Assembly (NCBI RefSeq): GCF_000695255.1
Contig: NZ_JMIB01000013.1
Location: 1 to 64,000 of the forward strand
Origin: Photobacterium galatheae
GTDB lineage: Bacteria; Pseudomonadota; Gammaproteobacteria; Enterobacterales; Vibrionaceae
Length of the DNA: 64,000 nt
Direction of reading: 5' to 3'
A program made the translations under genes and the position numbers. The stretch's first letter is position 1; each line of letters opens with the position of its first letter. Below the pieces are notes generated by a model that worked only from the letters and a program-made list of their open reading frames with translations, made no database searches and was not told where the DNA came from. Of the stretch, positions 50,820 to 58,891 are shown in pieces.

Positions 50820-50821
50820 CT

Positions 50822-50854
50822 GTTGGGTTCCCTCGCCCCCATTTGACAAAAAGG
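50822..50854 (+). promoter_or_regulatory. preQ1-I class riboswitch controlling yhhQ translation
   Basis: Fits the compact preQ1-I pseudoknot. P1 is TGGG (50824-50827) with CCCA (50838-50841). P2 is CCT (50831-50833) with AGG (50852-50854), separated by an A-rich strand (TTTGACAAAA). The layout resembles the well-studied Thermoanaerobacter element. The 3' strand of P2 is also the Shine-Dalgarno AAGG, 8 bases before the yhhQ ATG, so ligand binding would block translation. The downstream gene imports queuosine precursors, which supports the call strongly. Pairing was judged by eye. Confidence 0.75.
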
Positions 50855-50862
50855 TCTGTTTG

Positions 50863-51540
50863 ATGACGACTTCTGCTTTTTCGCCGGCGCAGCAACGCCA
50901 GGCACTCTGGACTCTGGTTGCTTTCCATCTGGTGATCATGACTTCCAGTAACTATCTGGTTCAGATCCCTTTTACGCTGTTTGGTGTCCACACCACCTGG
51001 GGCGCTTTCACTTTTCCGTTTATTTTTCTGGCCACCGATCTGACGGTGCGGATTTATGGTGCTGCGATGGCGCGCCGGATCATCACCCGGGTGATGTTTC
51101 CGGCTCTGGCGGTGTCTTATCTGCTGTCGGTGGTGTTCTATCAGGGCGCTTATCAGGGGCTGGCACCGCTGGGTGAATTTAATCTCTTTGTGGCTCGGAT
51201 TGCGATCGCCAGCTTTATGGCCTACTTGCTCGGGCAGATCATGGACGTTTCGGTGTTCAATCGTCTGCGTCAGTGCCAGCAATGGTGGATTGCGCCTGCC
51301 GCATCGACGGTGTTTGGCAATGCCATGGATACCGTCGCCTTCTTTGCCATCGCCTTTTACCAGAGCCCGGATGCTTTCATGGCTGAGCACTGGGTGGAGA
51401 TTGCGCTGGTGGATTACGGGGTGAAACTGATCATCAGTCTGGGTTTGTTTGTGCCGATGTACGGCGTGCTGCTGAACTATCTGGTGAAGCGTCTGACCCG
51501 GATGCAACCCCAGCTTGAGCCCTCGCAGGGGCTGTCTTAA
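50863..51540 (+). CDS. yhhQ: Queuosine-precursor transporter YhhQ
   Basis: A 225-residue inner-membrane protein with six or so helices, of the COG1738/VUT-1 family. E. coli YhhQ takes up the 7-deazaguanines preQ0 and preQ1 for queuosine modification of tRNA. Family strings are FPFIFLATDLTVRIYGA, FGNAMDTVAFFAIAFY and DYGVKLIISLGLFVPMYG. The ATG at 50863 is chosen because the preQ1-type riboswitch and its ribosome site lie directly before it; the frame is open further upstream. Confidence 0.95.
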   Translation: MTTSAFSPAQQRQALWTLVAFHLVIMTSSNYLVQIPFTLFGVHTTWGAFTFPFIFLATDLTVRIYGAAMARRIITRVMFPALAVSYLLSVVFYQGAYQGLAPLGEFNLFVARIAIASFMAYLLGQIMDVSVFNRLRQCQQWWIAPAASTVFGNAMDTVAFFAIAFYQSPDAFMAEHWVEIALVDYGVKLIISLGLFVPMYGVLLNYLVKRLTRMQPQLEPSQGLS

Positions 51541-51586
51541 ACTCAAAGCCGGCTTTTTTCATTCAGACAGGGGAGCACCAGACACT

Positions 51587-52030
51587 GTGATCAACATACG
51601 TGAAGCCAGCCTGGCGGAAGCCGCTGAGGTTCTGGCCAGAATCAGCGAGCTTGATCAGCCGGAGACTGAATCCAGTTTGGCAACGCGGGTGCGAGGGCGA
51701 AGCCCTTTGATCCTGATTGCTGAAAAGAATGGCATGTTGCTCGGGGTAAAAATTGGTTATCGCCTGTCAGAAACCTGCTTTTACAGCTGGCTGGGTGGCG
51801 TGGTACCGGAAGGACGCCAGAATGGTGTGGCTCAGGCGTTGTTGGCTGCTCAGGAAGATTGGGTGCAAGCACAGGGGTATCAGGAGCTGCGGGTGAAATC
51901 CCGAAACCGTTTTCCCGCGATGTTGCGCCTGTTGCTGCGCAATGGCTACCAAATCGAACATATGGAAAAGAAAGATGGGATTGAGGATTACCGACTGCAT
52001 TTTGTGAAGAGCTGGAATACACACAAATGA
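51587..52030 (+). CDS. GNAT-family N-acetyltransferase
   Basis: 147 residues with the GNAT fold: the acetyl-CoA-binding motif A reads YSWLGGVVPEGRQNGVAQALL (about 65-85), in place of the common QRxGxG/A pattern, and ELRVKSRNRFPAMLRLLLRNGY follows as the beta5/alpha4 part. The substrate is unknown. The start is probably GTG at 51587 (VINIREASLAEA), since this gives the usual first strand; GGGGAG lies about 12 bases upstream, a little far. Its last codons overlap the first Fur box of ryhB1. Confidence 0.85.
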   Translation: MINIREASLAEAAEVLARISELDQPETESSLATRVRGRSPLILIAEKNGMLLGVKIGYRLSETCFYSWLGGVVPEGRQNGVAQALLAAQEDWVQAQGYQELRVKSRNRFPAMLRLLLRNGYQIEHMEKKDGIEDYRLHFVKSWNTHK

Positions 52031-52078
52031 AAATAATTCTCAAATAACACTTGAACATTAAATGAGAATGGTTATTAT
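52028..52078 (+). promoter_or_regulatory. Fur-controlled promoter of the first RyhB gene
   Basis: Two Fur boxes: TGAAAATAATTCTCA at 52028-52042 (12 of 14 consensus bases of the 7-1-7 palindrome) and TGAGAATGGTTATTA at 52063-52077 (11 of 14). The second overlaps the promoter TTGAAC (52051-52056), 16-bp spacer, TATTAT (52073-52078). Iron-loaded Fur would block this promoter. Confidence 0.85.
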
Positions 52079-52084
52079 TAACTT

Positions 52085-52248
52085 GCTTTTGACGGAAACC
52101 TTCACCGAAGGATTCCGGTCTGACGGCACGACATTGCTCACATTGCTTCCAGTGTACTTTAGCGAAGGCGGGTATTGAGTGTAGGGCTGAATATTCTGCT
52201 GACTTTTGCTTAGCGGTGCTTGTTTTCAAGCGCCGCTTTTTCTTTTTT
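52085..52248 (+). ncRNA. ryhB: RyhB small RNA, copy 1
   Basis: Iron-stress small RNA that pairs with mRNAs of iron-using proteins with the help of Hfq. Bases 52125-52153 are the RyhB core known from E. coli (GCACGACATTGCTCACATTG, then CTTCCAGT). A second block shared with copy 2, AGTGTAGGGCTGA, is at 52178-52190. It ends in a terminator (AGCGGTGCTTG with CAAGCGCCGCT, then a T-rich run). The 5' end is estimated from the promoter. At about 160 nt it exceeds the 90-nt enterobacterial RyhB, as Vibrio RyhB does. V. cholerae ryhB also lies near polA, to my recollection. Confidence 0.92.
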
Positions 52249-52306
52249 GGCGATTGCGGATGTGCGGGCCAAAGAAGGTTGGGAAGTATTTGAATTTATT
52301 GGTAAA

Positions 52307-52357
52307 TGAAAATAATTCTCAATAAGTGCTTGCAAAGGTAATGAGAATGGTTATTAT
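52307..52357 (+). promoter_or_regulatory. Fur-controlled promoter of the second RyhB gene
   Basis: A near-duplicate of the first: Fur boxes TGAAAATAATTCTCA (52307-52321, identical to copy 1) and TGAGAATGGTTATTA (52342-52356, identical). Promoter TTGCAA (52330-52335), 16-bp spacer, TATTAT (52352-52357). Confidence 0.85.
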
Positions 52358-52363
52358 TAACTG

Positions 52364-52519
52364 GCACTCAGCGAGGAAAACCAAGTGATTCTTTCTCGCA
52401 TGAAGGCACGACATTGCTCACATTGCTTCCAGTATACAGCTTGGGTTTGGTTTTTAGTGTAGGGCTGATAACCTCGACCGTTTCTGCTGAGCGGCGCTTG
52501 ATTCAAGCGCCGCTTTTTC
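52364..52519 (+). ncRNA. ryhB: RyhB small RNA, copy 2
   Basis: Tandem paralogue about 280 bases downstream of copy 1. The RyhB core at 52405-52433 is identical in all 29 bases, and AGTGTAGGGCTGA recurs at 52456-52468, while the 5' ends (first about 40 bases) and the stretches between the blocks differ. The terminator AGCGGCGCTTG/CAAGCGCCGCT plus T-run is stronger than in copy 1. Both copies could act on the same targets through the core but differ in stability or in extra pairing through their 5' ends (inference). Confidence 0.92.
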
Positions 52520-52523
52520 TTAT

Positions 52524-53174
52524 TCAGGCCATTTTCACCAGTTGCTGTACCAGCTTGTTGATTCCGCTGGCGGCTTCTGAAATAGAACCAGCCAGCATAT
52601 AGGCCGGGCTGCTGAGCAGGCAGCGTTCCTGATCCAGGACGAATTCATCCACAGGACAATCGATATGATCGCCCCCCATGGATCGAAACGCACAGGCGAC
52701 TTCTTTCTCAGTGCCGATCGTGCCTTTCGCGCCCTGACCATAAATCTGCGGAATCAGCACCGGTGCGATACACAGGTAGCCGGCGGGTTTCTGCGCCCGG
52801 GCAAATTCCTGACAGGCGCGTTTGACCTCTGGATGGATCTGGCAGTTTGCGCCGTTGAAGGCGAAATCTGACAGATTTTTTGCGGCACCAAAGCCACCAG
52901 GCAGCAATAATGCGTCGAAGTCTCGGGCGCTGAGCTCGGCAACATCCTGGATCTGGCCCCGTGCGATGCGTGCGGCTTCAATCAGGACATTGCGTGTTTC
53001 GTTCATGGCCTCGCTGGTGATGTGGTTAATGACATGGTGCTGATCCACATTGGGTGCGAAGCAATGCCAGCTGGCCCCCGCCTGTTCAATGGCATGTAAC
53101 GCCAGGACCGCTTCATGGATCTCACTGCCGTCAAAGACACCTGAACCGCTTAAAATGACTGCAACCTTTTTCAT
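52524..53174 (-). CDS. elbB: Isoprenoid-biosynthesis glyoxalase-like protein ElbB
   Basis: 216-residue class I glutamine-amidotransferase/DJ-1-like protein. It begins KKVAVILSGSGVFDGSEIHEAV and contains the nucleophile-elbow region GYLCIAPVLIP with its cysteine, plus LLLPGGFGAAKNLSDFAF. E. coli ElbB (YhbL) has weak glyoxalase activity and an unclear link to isoprenoid synthesis. The ATG at 53174 with GGAGG upstream gives the family start. It converges with ryhB copy 2 and its stop lies 5 bases beyond that terminator. Confidence 0.93.
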   Translation of the reverse strand: MKKVAVILSGSGVFDGSEIHEAVLALHAIEQAGASWHCFAPNVDQHHVINHITSEAMNETRNVLIEAARIARGQIQDVAELSARDFDALLLPGGFGAAKNLSDFAFNGANCQIHPEVKRACQEFARAQKPAGYLCIAPVLIPQIYGQGAKGTIGTEKEVACAFRSMGGDHIDCPVDEFVLDQERCLLSSPAYMLAGSISEAASGINKLVQQLVKMA

Positions 53175-53499
53175 CTTGGCCTCCTTTTTGTTCAAAACTG
53201 AAGAATTTAACACCGCTTTGTCCGATTACACCGCCATCTGATAACTTTTTCCACATTTGATGATCATTTCAGGATCATGGATCTATTTTGAGAACCATCT
53301 TCAACTAATTGATCTTAAAAGATTAAAAATACTTTTTCTGTTGAGGGAAGAAAAATGATCTTCAGGCTTCCATCAATAGTTAACAAACTTATCCACAGAT
53401 CCCGGGACAACAACAAGGAAAACTTCGGTTAACACTTGGCACGTCTCGTGGCATCCTAAGGTTCTGATCCTTTTATCTCCCAGATACTGATAATCCATT
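53175..53499. other. elbB-polA intergenic region with DnaA-box-like sequences (325 bp)
   Basis: No gene seen. A perfect DnaA 9-mer TTATCCACA is at 53389-53397, and a one-mismatch copy (TTTTCCACA) lies near 53247. The stretch 53225-53400 is markedly AT-rich. It must carry the promoters of elbB (minus) and polA (plus). A single good DnaA box suggests possible DnaA control of polA rather than an origin. Confidence 0.5.
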
Positions 53500-56274
53500 A
53501 TGGCAACTATTCCAGAAAATCCACTGATCCTGATCGATGGCTCCTCGTATCTTTACCGTGCTTATCATGCCGCGCCTAACTTTACCAACTCGGACGGCGA
53601 GCCGACCGGGGCGGTGTACGGTGTGGTGAATATGTTGCGCAGCATGCTGCGGCAATTTGCCACCGAGCATATTGCTGTGGTGTTTGATGCCAAAGGCAAG
53701 ACCTTCCGTGATGAGCTCTATCCCGAGTATAAAGCGCATCGGCCACCGATGCCGGATGATTTGCGCGCTCAGATTGAACCGTTGCACGCCATTATTAAGG
53801 CCATGGGACTGCCCCTGATCTGTGAACCGGGTGTTGAAGCGGATGATGTGATCGGCACGTTGGCCTGTCAGGCATCTCAGGCCGGTATGCCGGTACTGAT
53901 CAGCACCGGTGATAAAGACATGGCACAGCTGGTGGATGAAAATGTCACTCTGATTAACACCATGACCGGGGTGATCATGGATCCGGATGGGGTGCGTGAA
54001 AAGTTCGGTATTGGTCCGGAGCTAATCATCGATTACCTAGCCCTGATGGGGGATAAAGTCGATAACATTCCTGGGGTGCCCGGCGTGGGCGATAAAACGG
54101 CCACGGCACTGTTGACGGGTATCGGCGGCCTGAAAGATTTGTATGACAACCTGGATGCGATTCCGGCGCTGGGTTTCCGCGGTTCGAAAACCATGCCGAA
54201 AAAGCTGGAAGAACACCGCGAAGCGGCTTTGATGTCTTATGAGCTGGCGACAATTAAGCTGGATGTCGCATTAGAGTTCGGCCCGCAAGATCTGCAAAAA
54301 GGGACGCCGGATACCGATGAACTGACCCGACTGTTCGGTAAATTACAGTTCCGTCGCTGGCTGGCTGAAATGTTGGATGGCAGTGATGGCCGTATCGTTG
54401 CGGACAGCGCAGCCAGCCCGGTTAGTGAAGAGGCTGAACCGGCAAAGTCGCCGGCACCTGTGATTGATCGTAGTGGCTATGAAGTGGTACTGGATGAAGC
54501 CCGCTTTTTGGAGTGGCTGGAGGTTCTGAAACAAGCGGACGTCTTTGCCTTTGATACCGAGACTGACAGTCTGGATTATATGATTGCCAATCTGGTTGGG
54601 TTGTCCTTTGCCGCTGAAGAAGGCAAAGCGGCTTATGTACCGGTCGCGCATGATTATCTGGATGCACCGGCACAACTGGATCGTGACTGGGTGATTGCGC
54701 AGCTGAAACCATTACTGGAAGATCCGGCACAGGCGAAAGTCGGCCAGAATCTGAAATATGATGCCAGTGTACTGGCTCGCTATGGCGTTGAGATGCAGGG
54801 GATCCGTTTCGATACCATGCTGGAATCTTACGTCTATAACAGTGTGGTCGGTCGCCATGATATGGACAGCCTGTCGCTGCGTTATCTGGAACACAAAACT
54901 ATCAGTTTCGAAGAGATTGCCGGCAAAGGGAAAAAACAGCTGACGTTCAACCAGATCGATCTGGAGCAGGCTGGCCCGTATGCGGCGGAAGATGCTGATA
55001 TCACCCTGCGTTTGCATCATTTGCTGATCGGGAAGCTGAATGCTGATCCGAAGCTGAAAAAAGTGCTGGAAGAGATCGAAATGCCACTGGTGCCTGTGCT
55101 GTCTCGGATGGAGCGAACCGGTGTGTTGCTGGATGTGAACAAGCTGGCGAAACAGTCGCAGGAGATCGCAGTCCGTCTCGATGAAATTCAGGCCCAGGCA
55201 TATGAAGTCGCCGGGGAAGAGTTCAACCTCAGCTCACCGAAGCAGTTACAGGCGATTCTGTTTGAGAAAATGGGCCTGCCGGTTCTGAAAAAAACGCCGT
55301 CGGGGACACCATCGACCAACGAGGAAGTGTTACAAGAGCTGGCACTGGATTATCCGCTGCCAAAGCTGATTCTGGAGCATCGTGGTCTGGCGAAGCTGAA
55401 ATCCACGTATACCGACAAGCTGCCACGGATGATTAATCCGGAGACCAAGCGTGTGCACACCTCTTACCATCAGGCGGTTGCAGCGACAGGACGTTTGTCA
55501 TCGACTGATCCGAACCTGCAGAACATACCGATCCGGAACGAGGAAGGCCGCCGTATCCGTCAGGCCTTTATTGCGCCGGAAGGGTATCAGATTCTGGCGG
55601 TGGACTATTCACAGATTGAACTGCGGATCATGGCACACCTGTCTGGCGATAAGGCCCTGCTGGAGGCTTTCCGTGAAGGGAAGGATATCCACGCGGCCAC
55701 AGCGGCCGAAATTCTGGGAATTGCGATTGATGCGGTGACCAGCGAACAGCGTCGCCGTGCGAAAGCGATCAACTTTGGTCTGATTTACGGGATGAGTGCT
55801 TTTGGTCTGGCAAAACAGCTGGGGATGGGCCGGAATGAAGCGCAGGAGTATATGAATGTGTACTTTGAGCGTTACCCGGGCGTACTGGAATATATGGAAA
55901 GCACCCGAACCCATGCCAGTGAGCAGGGGTATGTTGAAACCCTGTTTGGCCGTCGTCTTTACCTGCCGGATATTCAATCGCGTAATGCGATTCGCCGTAA
56001 AGCGGCTGAGCGGGCGGCTATCAATGCCCCGATGCAGGGAACAGCTGCGGATATTATCAAGCGTGCTATGGTGACTGTAGATGCCTGGGTTCAGGAACAA
56101 GAGGGTGTTCGTCTGCTGATGCAGGTGCACGATGAACTGGTCTTTGAAGTGAAAGCCTCTGAGCTGGATCGGGTGGCCAAATCAGTCTGTGATCTGATGG
56201 AAGCGGCCGCCGAGCTGGATGTTCCGCTGATTGCTGAAGCCGGCAGTGGTGACAACTGGGATCAAGCCCACTAA
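53500..56274 (+). CDS. polA: DNA polymerase I
   Basis: 924 residues with all three activities: 5'-nuclease domain (about 1-290, [37 protein letters not shown]), 3'-5' exonuclease (about 330-515, with [10 protein letters not shown] at the front and [11 protein letters not shown] at the back, so proofreading residues are kept) and polymerase (motif [10 protein letters not shown] with Asp702, motif [15 protein letters not shown], motif [10 protein letters not shown] with Asp878). It repairs gaps and removes Okazaki primers. spf follows downstream, as in E. coli and Vibrio. Confidence 0.98.
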   Translation: MATIPENPLILIDGSSYLYRAYHAAPNFTNSDGEPTGAVYGVVNMLRSMLRQFATEHIAVVFDAKGKTFRDELYPEYKAHRPPMPDDLRAQIEPLHAIIKAMGLPLICEPGVEADDVIGTLACQASQAGMPVLISTGDKDMAQLVDENVTLINTMTGVIMDPDGVREKFGIGPELIIDYLALMGDKVDNIPGVPGVGDKTATALLTGIGGLKDLYDNLDAIPALGFRGSKTMPKKLEEHREAALMSYELATIKLDVALEFGPQDLQKGTPDTDELTRLFGKLQFRRWLAEMLDGSDGRIVADSAASPVSEEAEPAKSPAPVIDRSGYEVVLDEARFLEWLEVLKQADVFAFDTETDSLDYMIANLVGLSFAAEEGKAAYVPVAHDYLDAPAQLDRDWVIAQLKPLLEDPAQAKVGQNLKYDASVLARYGVEMQGIRFDTMLESYVYNSVVGRHDMDSLSLRYLEHKTISFEEIAGKGKKQLTFNQIDLEQAGPYAAEDADITLRLHHLLIGKLNADPKLKKVLEEIEMPLVPVLSRMERTGVLLDVNKLAKQSQEIAVRLDEIQAQAYEVAGEEFNLSSPKQLQAILFEKMGLPVLKKTPSGTPSTNEEVLQELALDYPLPKLILEHRGLAKLKSTYTDKLPRMINPETKRVHTSYHQAVAATGRLSSTDPNLQNIPIRNEEGRRIRQAFIAPEGYQILAVDYSQIELRIMAHLSGDKALLEAFREGKDIHAATAAEILGIAIDAVTSEQRRRAKAINFGLIYGMSAFGLAKQLGMGRNEAQEYMNVYFERYPGVLEYMESTRTHASEQGYVETLFGRRLYLPDIQSRNAIRRKAAERAAINAPMQGTAADIIKRAMVTVDAWVQEQEGVRLLMQVHDELVFEVKASELDRVAKSVCDLMEAAAELDVPLIAEAGSGDNWDQAH

Positions 56275-56309
56275 GGTGTGAGATTCATCCCTGTAATTCA
56301 ATTATCAAA

Positions 56310-56334
56310 AACCAGCCATTTGGCTGGTTTTTTT
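56310..56334 (+). terminator. Terminator after polA
   Basis: AACCAGCCA pairs with TGGCTGGTT across two bases in the loop, followed by a run of T. Confidence 0.9.
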
Positions 56335-56444
56335 AATCAGGATCGGGGTTTAGCACGCTGATGTAAAACTTAATTACGTTCTTGATGAAAAAAAATTACG
56401 AAAAGGGGTTTCCATTTCTGCACAATTGATATACAGTTATCGGC

Positions 56445-56546
56445 GTAGGGTACAGAGGTAAGATGTTCTATCTTTCAGACCTTTTGTTTCACGTTATTGG
56501 ATTTGGCTGATTCAGCCGCCCTGATCATTTTGGTCAGGGCGTTTTT
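56445..56546 (+). ncRNA. spf: Spot 42 small RNA
   Basis: The first 60 bases are nearly identical to E. coli Spot 42 (GTAGGGTACAGAGGTAAGAT, then GTTCTATCTTTCAGACCTTT). The RNA ends in a terminator with CGCCCTGATCA/TGGTCAGGGCG-type pairing and a T-run. Spot 42 is an Hfq-dependent RNA, repressed by cAMP-CRP in E. coli, that reduces use of non-preferred carbon sources. Its location after polA and before engB is conserved. The promoter is less clear; I see only a weak TTATCG at -10. Confidence 0.95.
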
Positions 56547-56756
56547 ATTTCTGGCTCAGCATCTTTCTTATCCCACCTTGTCTCCGCTTTCTTGCAACAC
56601 ACACTTTCCTGACTGTTGCGTGAAATTATCTGCTTTTCCTGACAAAAATCGCTAGTTTCTTATGATTCCCCATCTGGCTTTACCACTGAATCTGTGATGA
56701 TCATGCCAAGTGGCGAGCAGCCCGGTCATCGTGTATCATAAAATTAGAGCAATTAC

Positions 56757-56785
56757 TTTAACTTGGTTCTGCGGAAGGTTATACT
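56757..56785 (+). promoter_or_regulatory. Promoter of a candidate small RNA
   Basis: TTTAAC (-35, 56757-56762), 17-bp spacer, TATACT (-10, 56780-56785, five of six consensus bases). No protein gene lies downstream on this strand before a terminator at 56854. Confidence 0.6.
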
Positions 56786-56791
56786 TGCGTC

Positions 56792-56883
56792 TGCTTCTTG
56801 TTCATATTTGTCTGACTGTATTCAATTTGTGACAGTCGACCTATCCATGATCGGCCACTCTTTGTTTGAGTGGCTTTTTTTTG
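56792..56883 (+). ncRNA. Candidate small RNA between spf and engB
   Basis: About 92 bases from the predicted start to a terminator. It contains a 6-bp hairpin (GACTGT at 56814-56819 with ACAGTC at 56832-56837), an unpaired middle (GACCTATCCATGATCG) and a Rho-independent terminator (GCCACTC with GAGTGGC, TTTGTTT loop, eight T). No recognised family. The promoter, stem and terminator in series, with no good reading frame, make this a small-RNA gene candidate. Confidence 0.65.
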
Positions 56884-57121
56884 TCTGTTTGCCATATTTG
56901 TGTAATAAAATTCCAAATGAACATGGCTGCATAATTGCTTCCATATCGACTTAATTTGCACAATGAAACAATAGGCATGCATTTTTGTTTGAATTGGGTA
57001 AAAAAGGAAGTTAACAATGGGAAGGGCTAAGGAATCTCTGGCATCAGGGCGGAAAAAATAGTCAGGCTTCGGATAAAAAACTTGCGTTGATGGGTTAAAT
57101 CATTAATCCTTTCTGGACAAA

Positions 57122-57177
57122 TATAATAACCTCCTATTTCTCTCCCGTTGCCCCATCGTTCCGGTGGGGTCATTTTT
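57122..57177 (+). ncRNA. Candidate short small RNA, possibly VSsrna24
   Basis: A perfect TATAAT at 57122-57127 is followed by about 45 transcribed bases (from about 57134): an unstructured pyrimidine-rich stretch CTATTTCTCTCCCGTTG, then a terminator (CCCCATC with GGTGGGG, GTTCC loop, T-run at 57173-57177). Vibrionaceae have a short RNA called VSsrna24 some 600 bases downstream of spf; the position (about 590 bases after spf) and size fit, but I cannot align it from memory. No clear -35 was seen. Confidence 0.6.
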
Positions 57178-57266
57178 ATCTGGTATACCTGACGTAGTTT
57201 TTGGGATGGACAGATAACGGTGCCTGTAACGGTTTCATGCCTGGCCTTAGCCAGGCATGAAGAAGT

Positions 57267-57950
57267 TTATTCAGAGGCGGTGTTATGATTCATCCCGTCA
57301 ATGTCTTCTTCCTGATCGGCTTCGAGCAGCGTCTGTTGGCGAGCTAGTTCAGGCGCAAACCAAACGTCCAGTTTACGTCGAACCTGATCCACGCCAATGC
57401 CTTTCAGGGCAGAAAAGCATTCAACTTCTACATCACCACCGAAGGCCAGCGCTGCTTCGCGGATTTTCAGCAGCTGTGCTTTGCGGGCGCCACTTTTCAG
57501 TTTGTCTGCTTTGGTCAGCAGGACCAGAACCGGCAATCGGCTTTCAACGGCCCAGTAAATCATTTGCTGGTCGAGATCCTTCATCGGGTGGCGAATATCC
57601 ATCAGAACGACCAGACCCTGCAGGCATTCACGCTTTTGCAGATACTCACCCAGTGCCGCCTGCCACTTCTGCTTCATCTCCAGTGGAACCTGGGCGTAGC
57701 CGTAGCCGGGCAGGTCAATCAGGTTGCAGCCCGTGCGGACTTCAAACATGTTGATCAATTGGGTGCGACCCGGTGTTTTTGAGGTCCGTGCCAGACTTTT
57801 CTGATCAGTCAGACGATTCAAAGCACTTGATTTACCAGCATTTGAGCGGCCAGCAAATGCAATCTCAACTCCCTTGTCCATGGGAAGGTGGCGGATATCC
57901 GGGGCACTGGTAATAAAATGGGTTTGTCTGTAGTTGAGAGGGGAATTCAC
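57267..57950 (-). CDS. engB: Ribosome-biogenesis GTPase EngB (YihA/YsxC)
   Basis: 227 residues. TRAFAC GTPase needed for 50S assembly: P-loop [10 protein letters not shown]2 [10 protein letters not shown]3 DLPGYGYA, G4 LLTKADKL and G5 CFSALKGIG are all present. The GTG at 57950 with GGAG at a suitable distance is chosen; it gives the family start [22 protein letters not shown]. The C-terminal tail is acidic and variable. It is the minus-strand partner that closes the polA-spf-engB neighbourhood, divergent from the cytochrome c4 gene. Confidence 0.96.
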   Translation of the reverse strand: MNSPLNYRQTHFITSAPDIRHLPMDKGVEIAFAGRSNAGKSSALNRLTDQKSLARTSKTPGRTQLINMFEVRTGCNLIDLPGYGYAQVPLEMKQKWQAALGEYLQKRECLQGLVVLMDIRHPMKDLDQQMIYWAVESRLPVLVLLTKADKLKSGARKAQLLKIREAALAFGGDVEVECFSALKGIGVDQVRRKLDVWFAPELARQQTLLEADQEEDIDGMNHNTASE

Positions 57951-58108
57951 TGTTAACTCCGTCAAGTCTTCTGGTCGTCGACTAATTACTTTTATGCGAA
58001 AGTGTGTAAAATGTAGCACTAACCCTGCTTGGTTGATGGTGCATTGTATACCATGTTGCTGAGCAATACTTGTGGTACTGGAAGCTCAATAATTATAAAC
58101 GGAATGTC

Positions 58109-58726
58109 ATGAAGAAATTAGCATTGATATTTACACTTCTTGCCAGTTGCACAAGCTGGGCCCAGGGAGATGTTGAAGCTGGAAAAGCAAAAGCAGCGAC
58201 ATGCGCAGCATGTCATGGCGCTGACGGTAAAGGTATCACCGGACAATACCCCAACCTTGCGGGTCAGCACCCACGTTATCTGGAGAAACAGCTGAAGGAA
58301 TTCAAGCTGGGGATGACAACGGGTGGTGAACAGGGGCGTAATGATCCTGTGATGGGCGGCATGGCGATGCCATTGTCTGAAGAAGACATGGCGGATCTGG
58401 CGGCTTACTTTGGTTCCTTACCTGCGGTAGAAGGCACCACCACAGAAAGCTCGATCGCAATGGGTCAGCAGCTGTATCGTGTGGGTGATGCTGAACGTGG
58501 TATTACGGCCTGTACGGCGTGCCATGGTCCTCGCGGTAATGGTACCAGCTTGTCTGGTTTCCCGGACATTTCCGGGCAAAACGCGGATTACATCAAGAAA
58601 CAACTGACGGCTTTCCGCGATGGCCAGCGTAGCAACGATATGAACGCAATGATGCGCTCTGTTGCCGCGAAACTGAGTGACAAGGAAATCGACGCCCTGT
58701 CACATTATCTTGGCGGTCTTCACTGA
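58109..58726 (+). CDS. Dihaem cytochrome c4
   Basis: 205-residue periplasmic electron carrier with two c-type haem sites: Cys32-Ala-Ala-Cys35-His36 and Cys135-Thr-Ala-Cys138-His139, each in a class I cytochrome domain of about 90 residues with a downstream Met ligand (GGMAMPLSEEDMADLAAYF; MNAMMRSVAAKLS). Cytochrome c4 passes electrons from the bc1 complex to a terminal oxidase, often cbb3 type. The signal peptide is probably cut after WA (18); LASC within it resembles a lipobox, so lipid anchoring cannot be excluded. Single gene. Confidence 0.95.
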   Translation: MKKLALIFTLLASCTSWAQGDVEAGKAKAATCAACHGADGKGITGQYPNLAGQHPRYLEKQLKEFKLGMTTGGEQGRNDPVMGGMAMPLSEEDMADLAAYFGSLPAVEGTTTESSIAMGQQLYRVGDAERGITACTACHGPRGNGTSLSGFPDISGQNADYIKKQLTAFRDGQRSNDMNAMMRSVAAKLSDKEIDALSHYLGGLH

Positions 58727-58762
58727 TCCCGACCTCAGTATCGCAAGAAGTAACAAGCGAAA

Positions 58763-58787
58763 AAAGGCAGCTCAGGCTGCCTTTTTT
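58763..58787 (+). terminator. Terminator after cytochrome c4
   Basis: AAAGGCAGC pairs with GCTGCCTTT around a short loop and is followed by T. Confidence 0.88.
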
Positions 58788-58891
58788 ATTCTCTGCGCCT
58801 TCAGCATGCACCGGGCTGTCCATTTCTCAATCGGTGCAGGTCTGATATGATACGCGGCTTGATTTCAAGCGTCGGAACCCGGGAGAAGTTG

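Noticed and set aside
56763..56954. 63-residue open frame across the candidate small RNA
   Set aside because: It runs straight through a strong terminator, starts without a ribosome site and resembles no protein.
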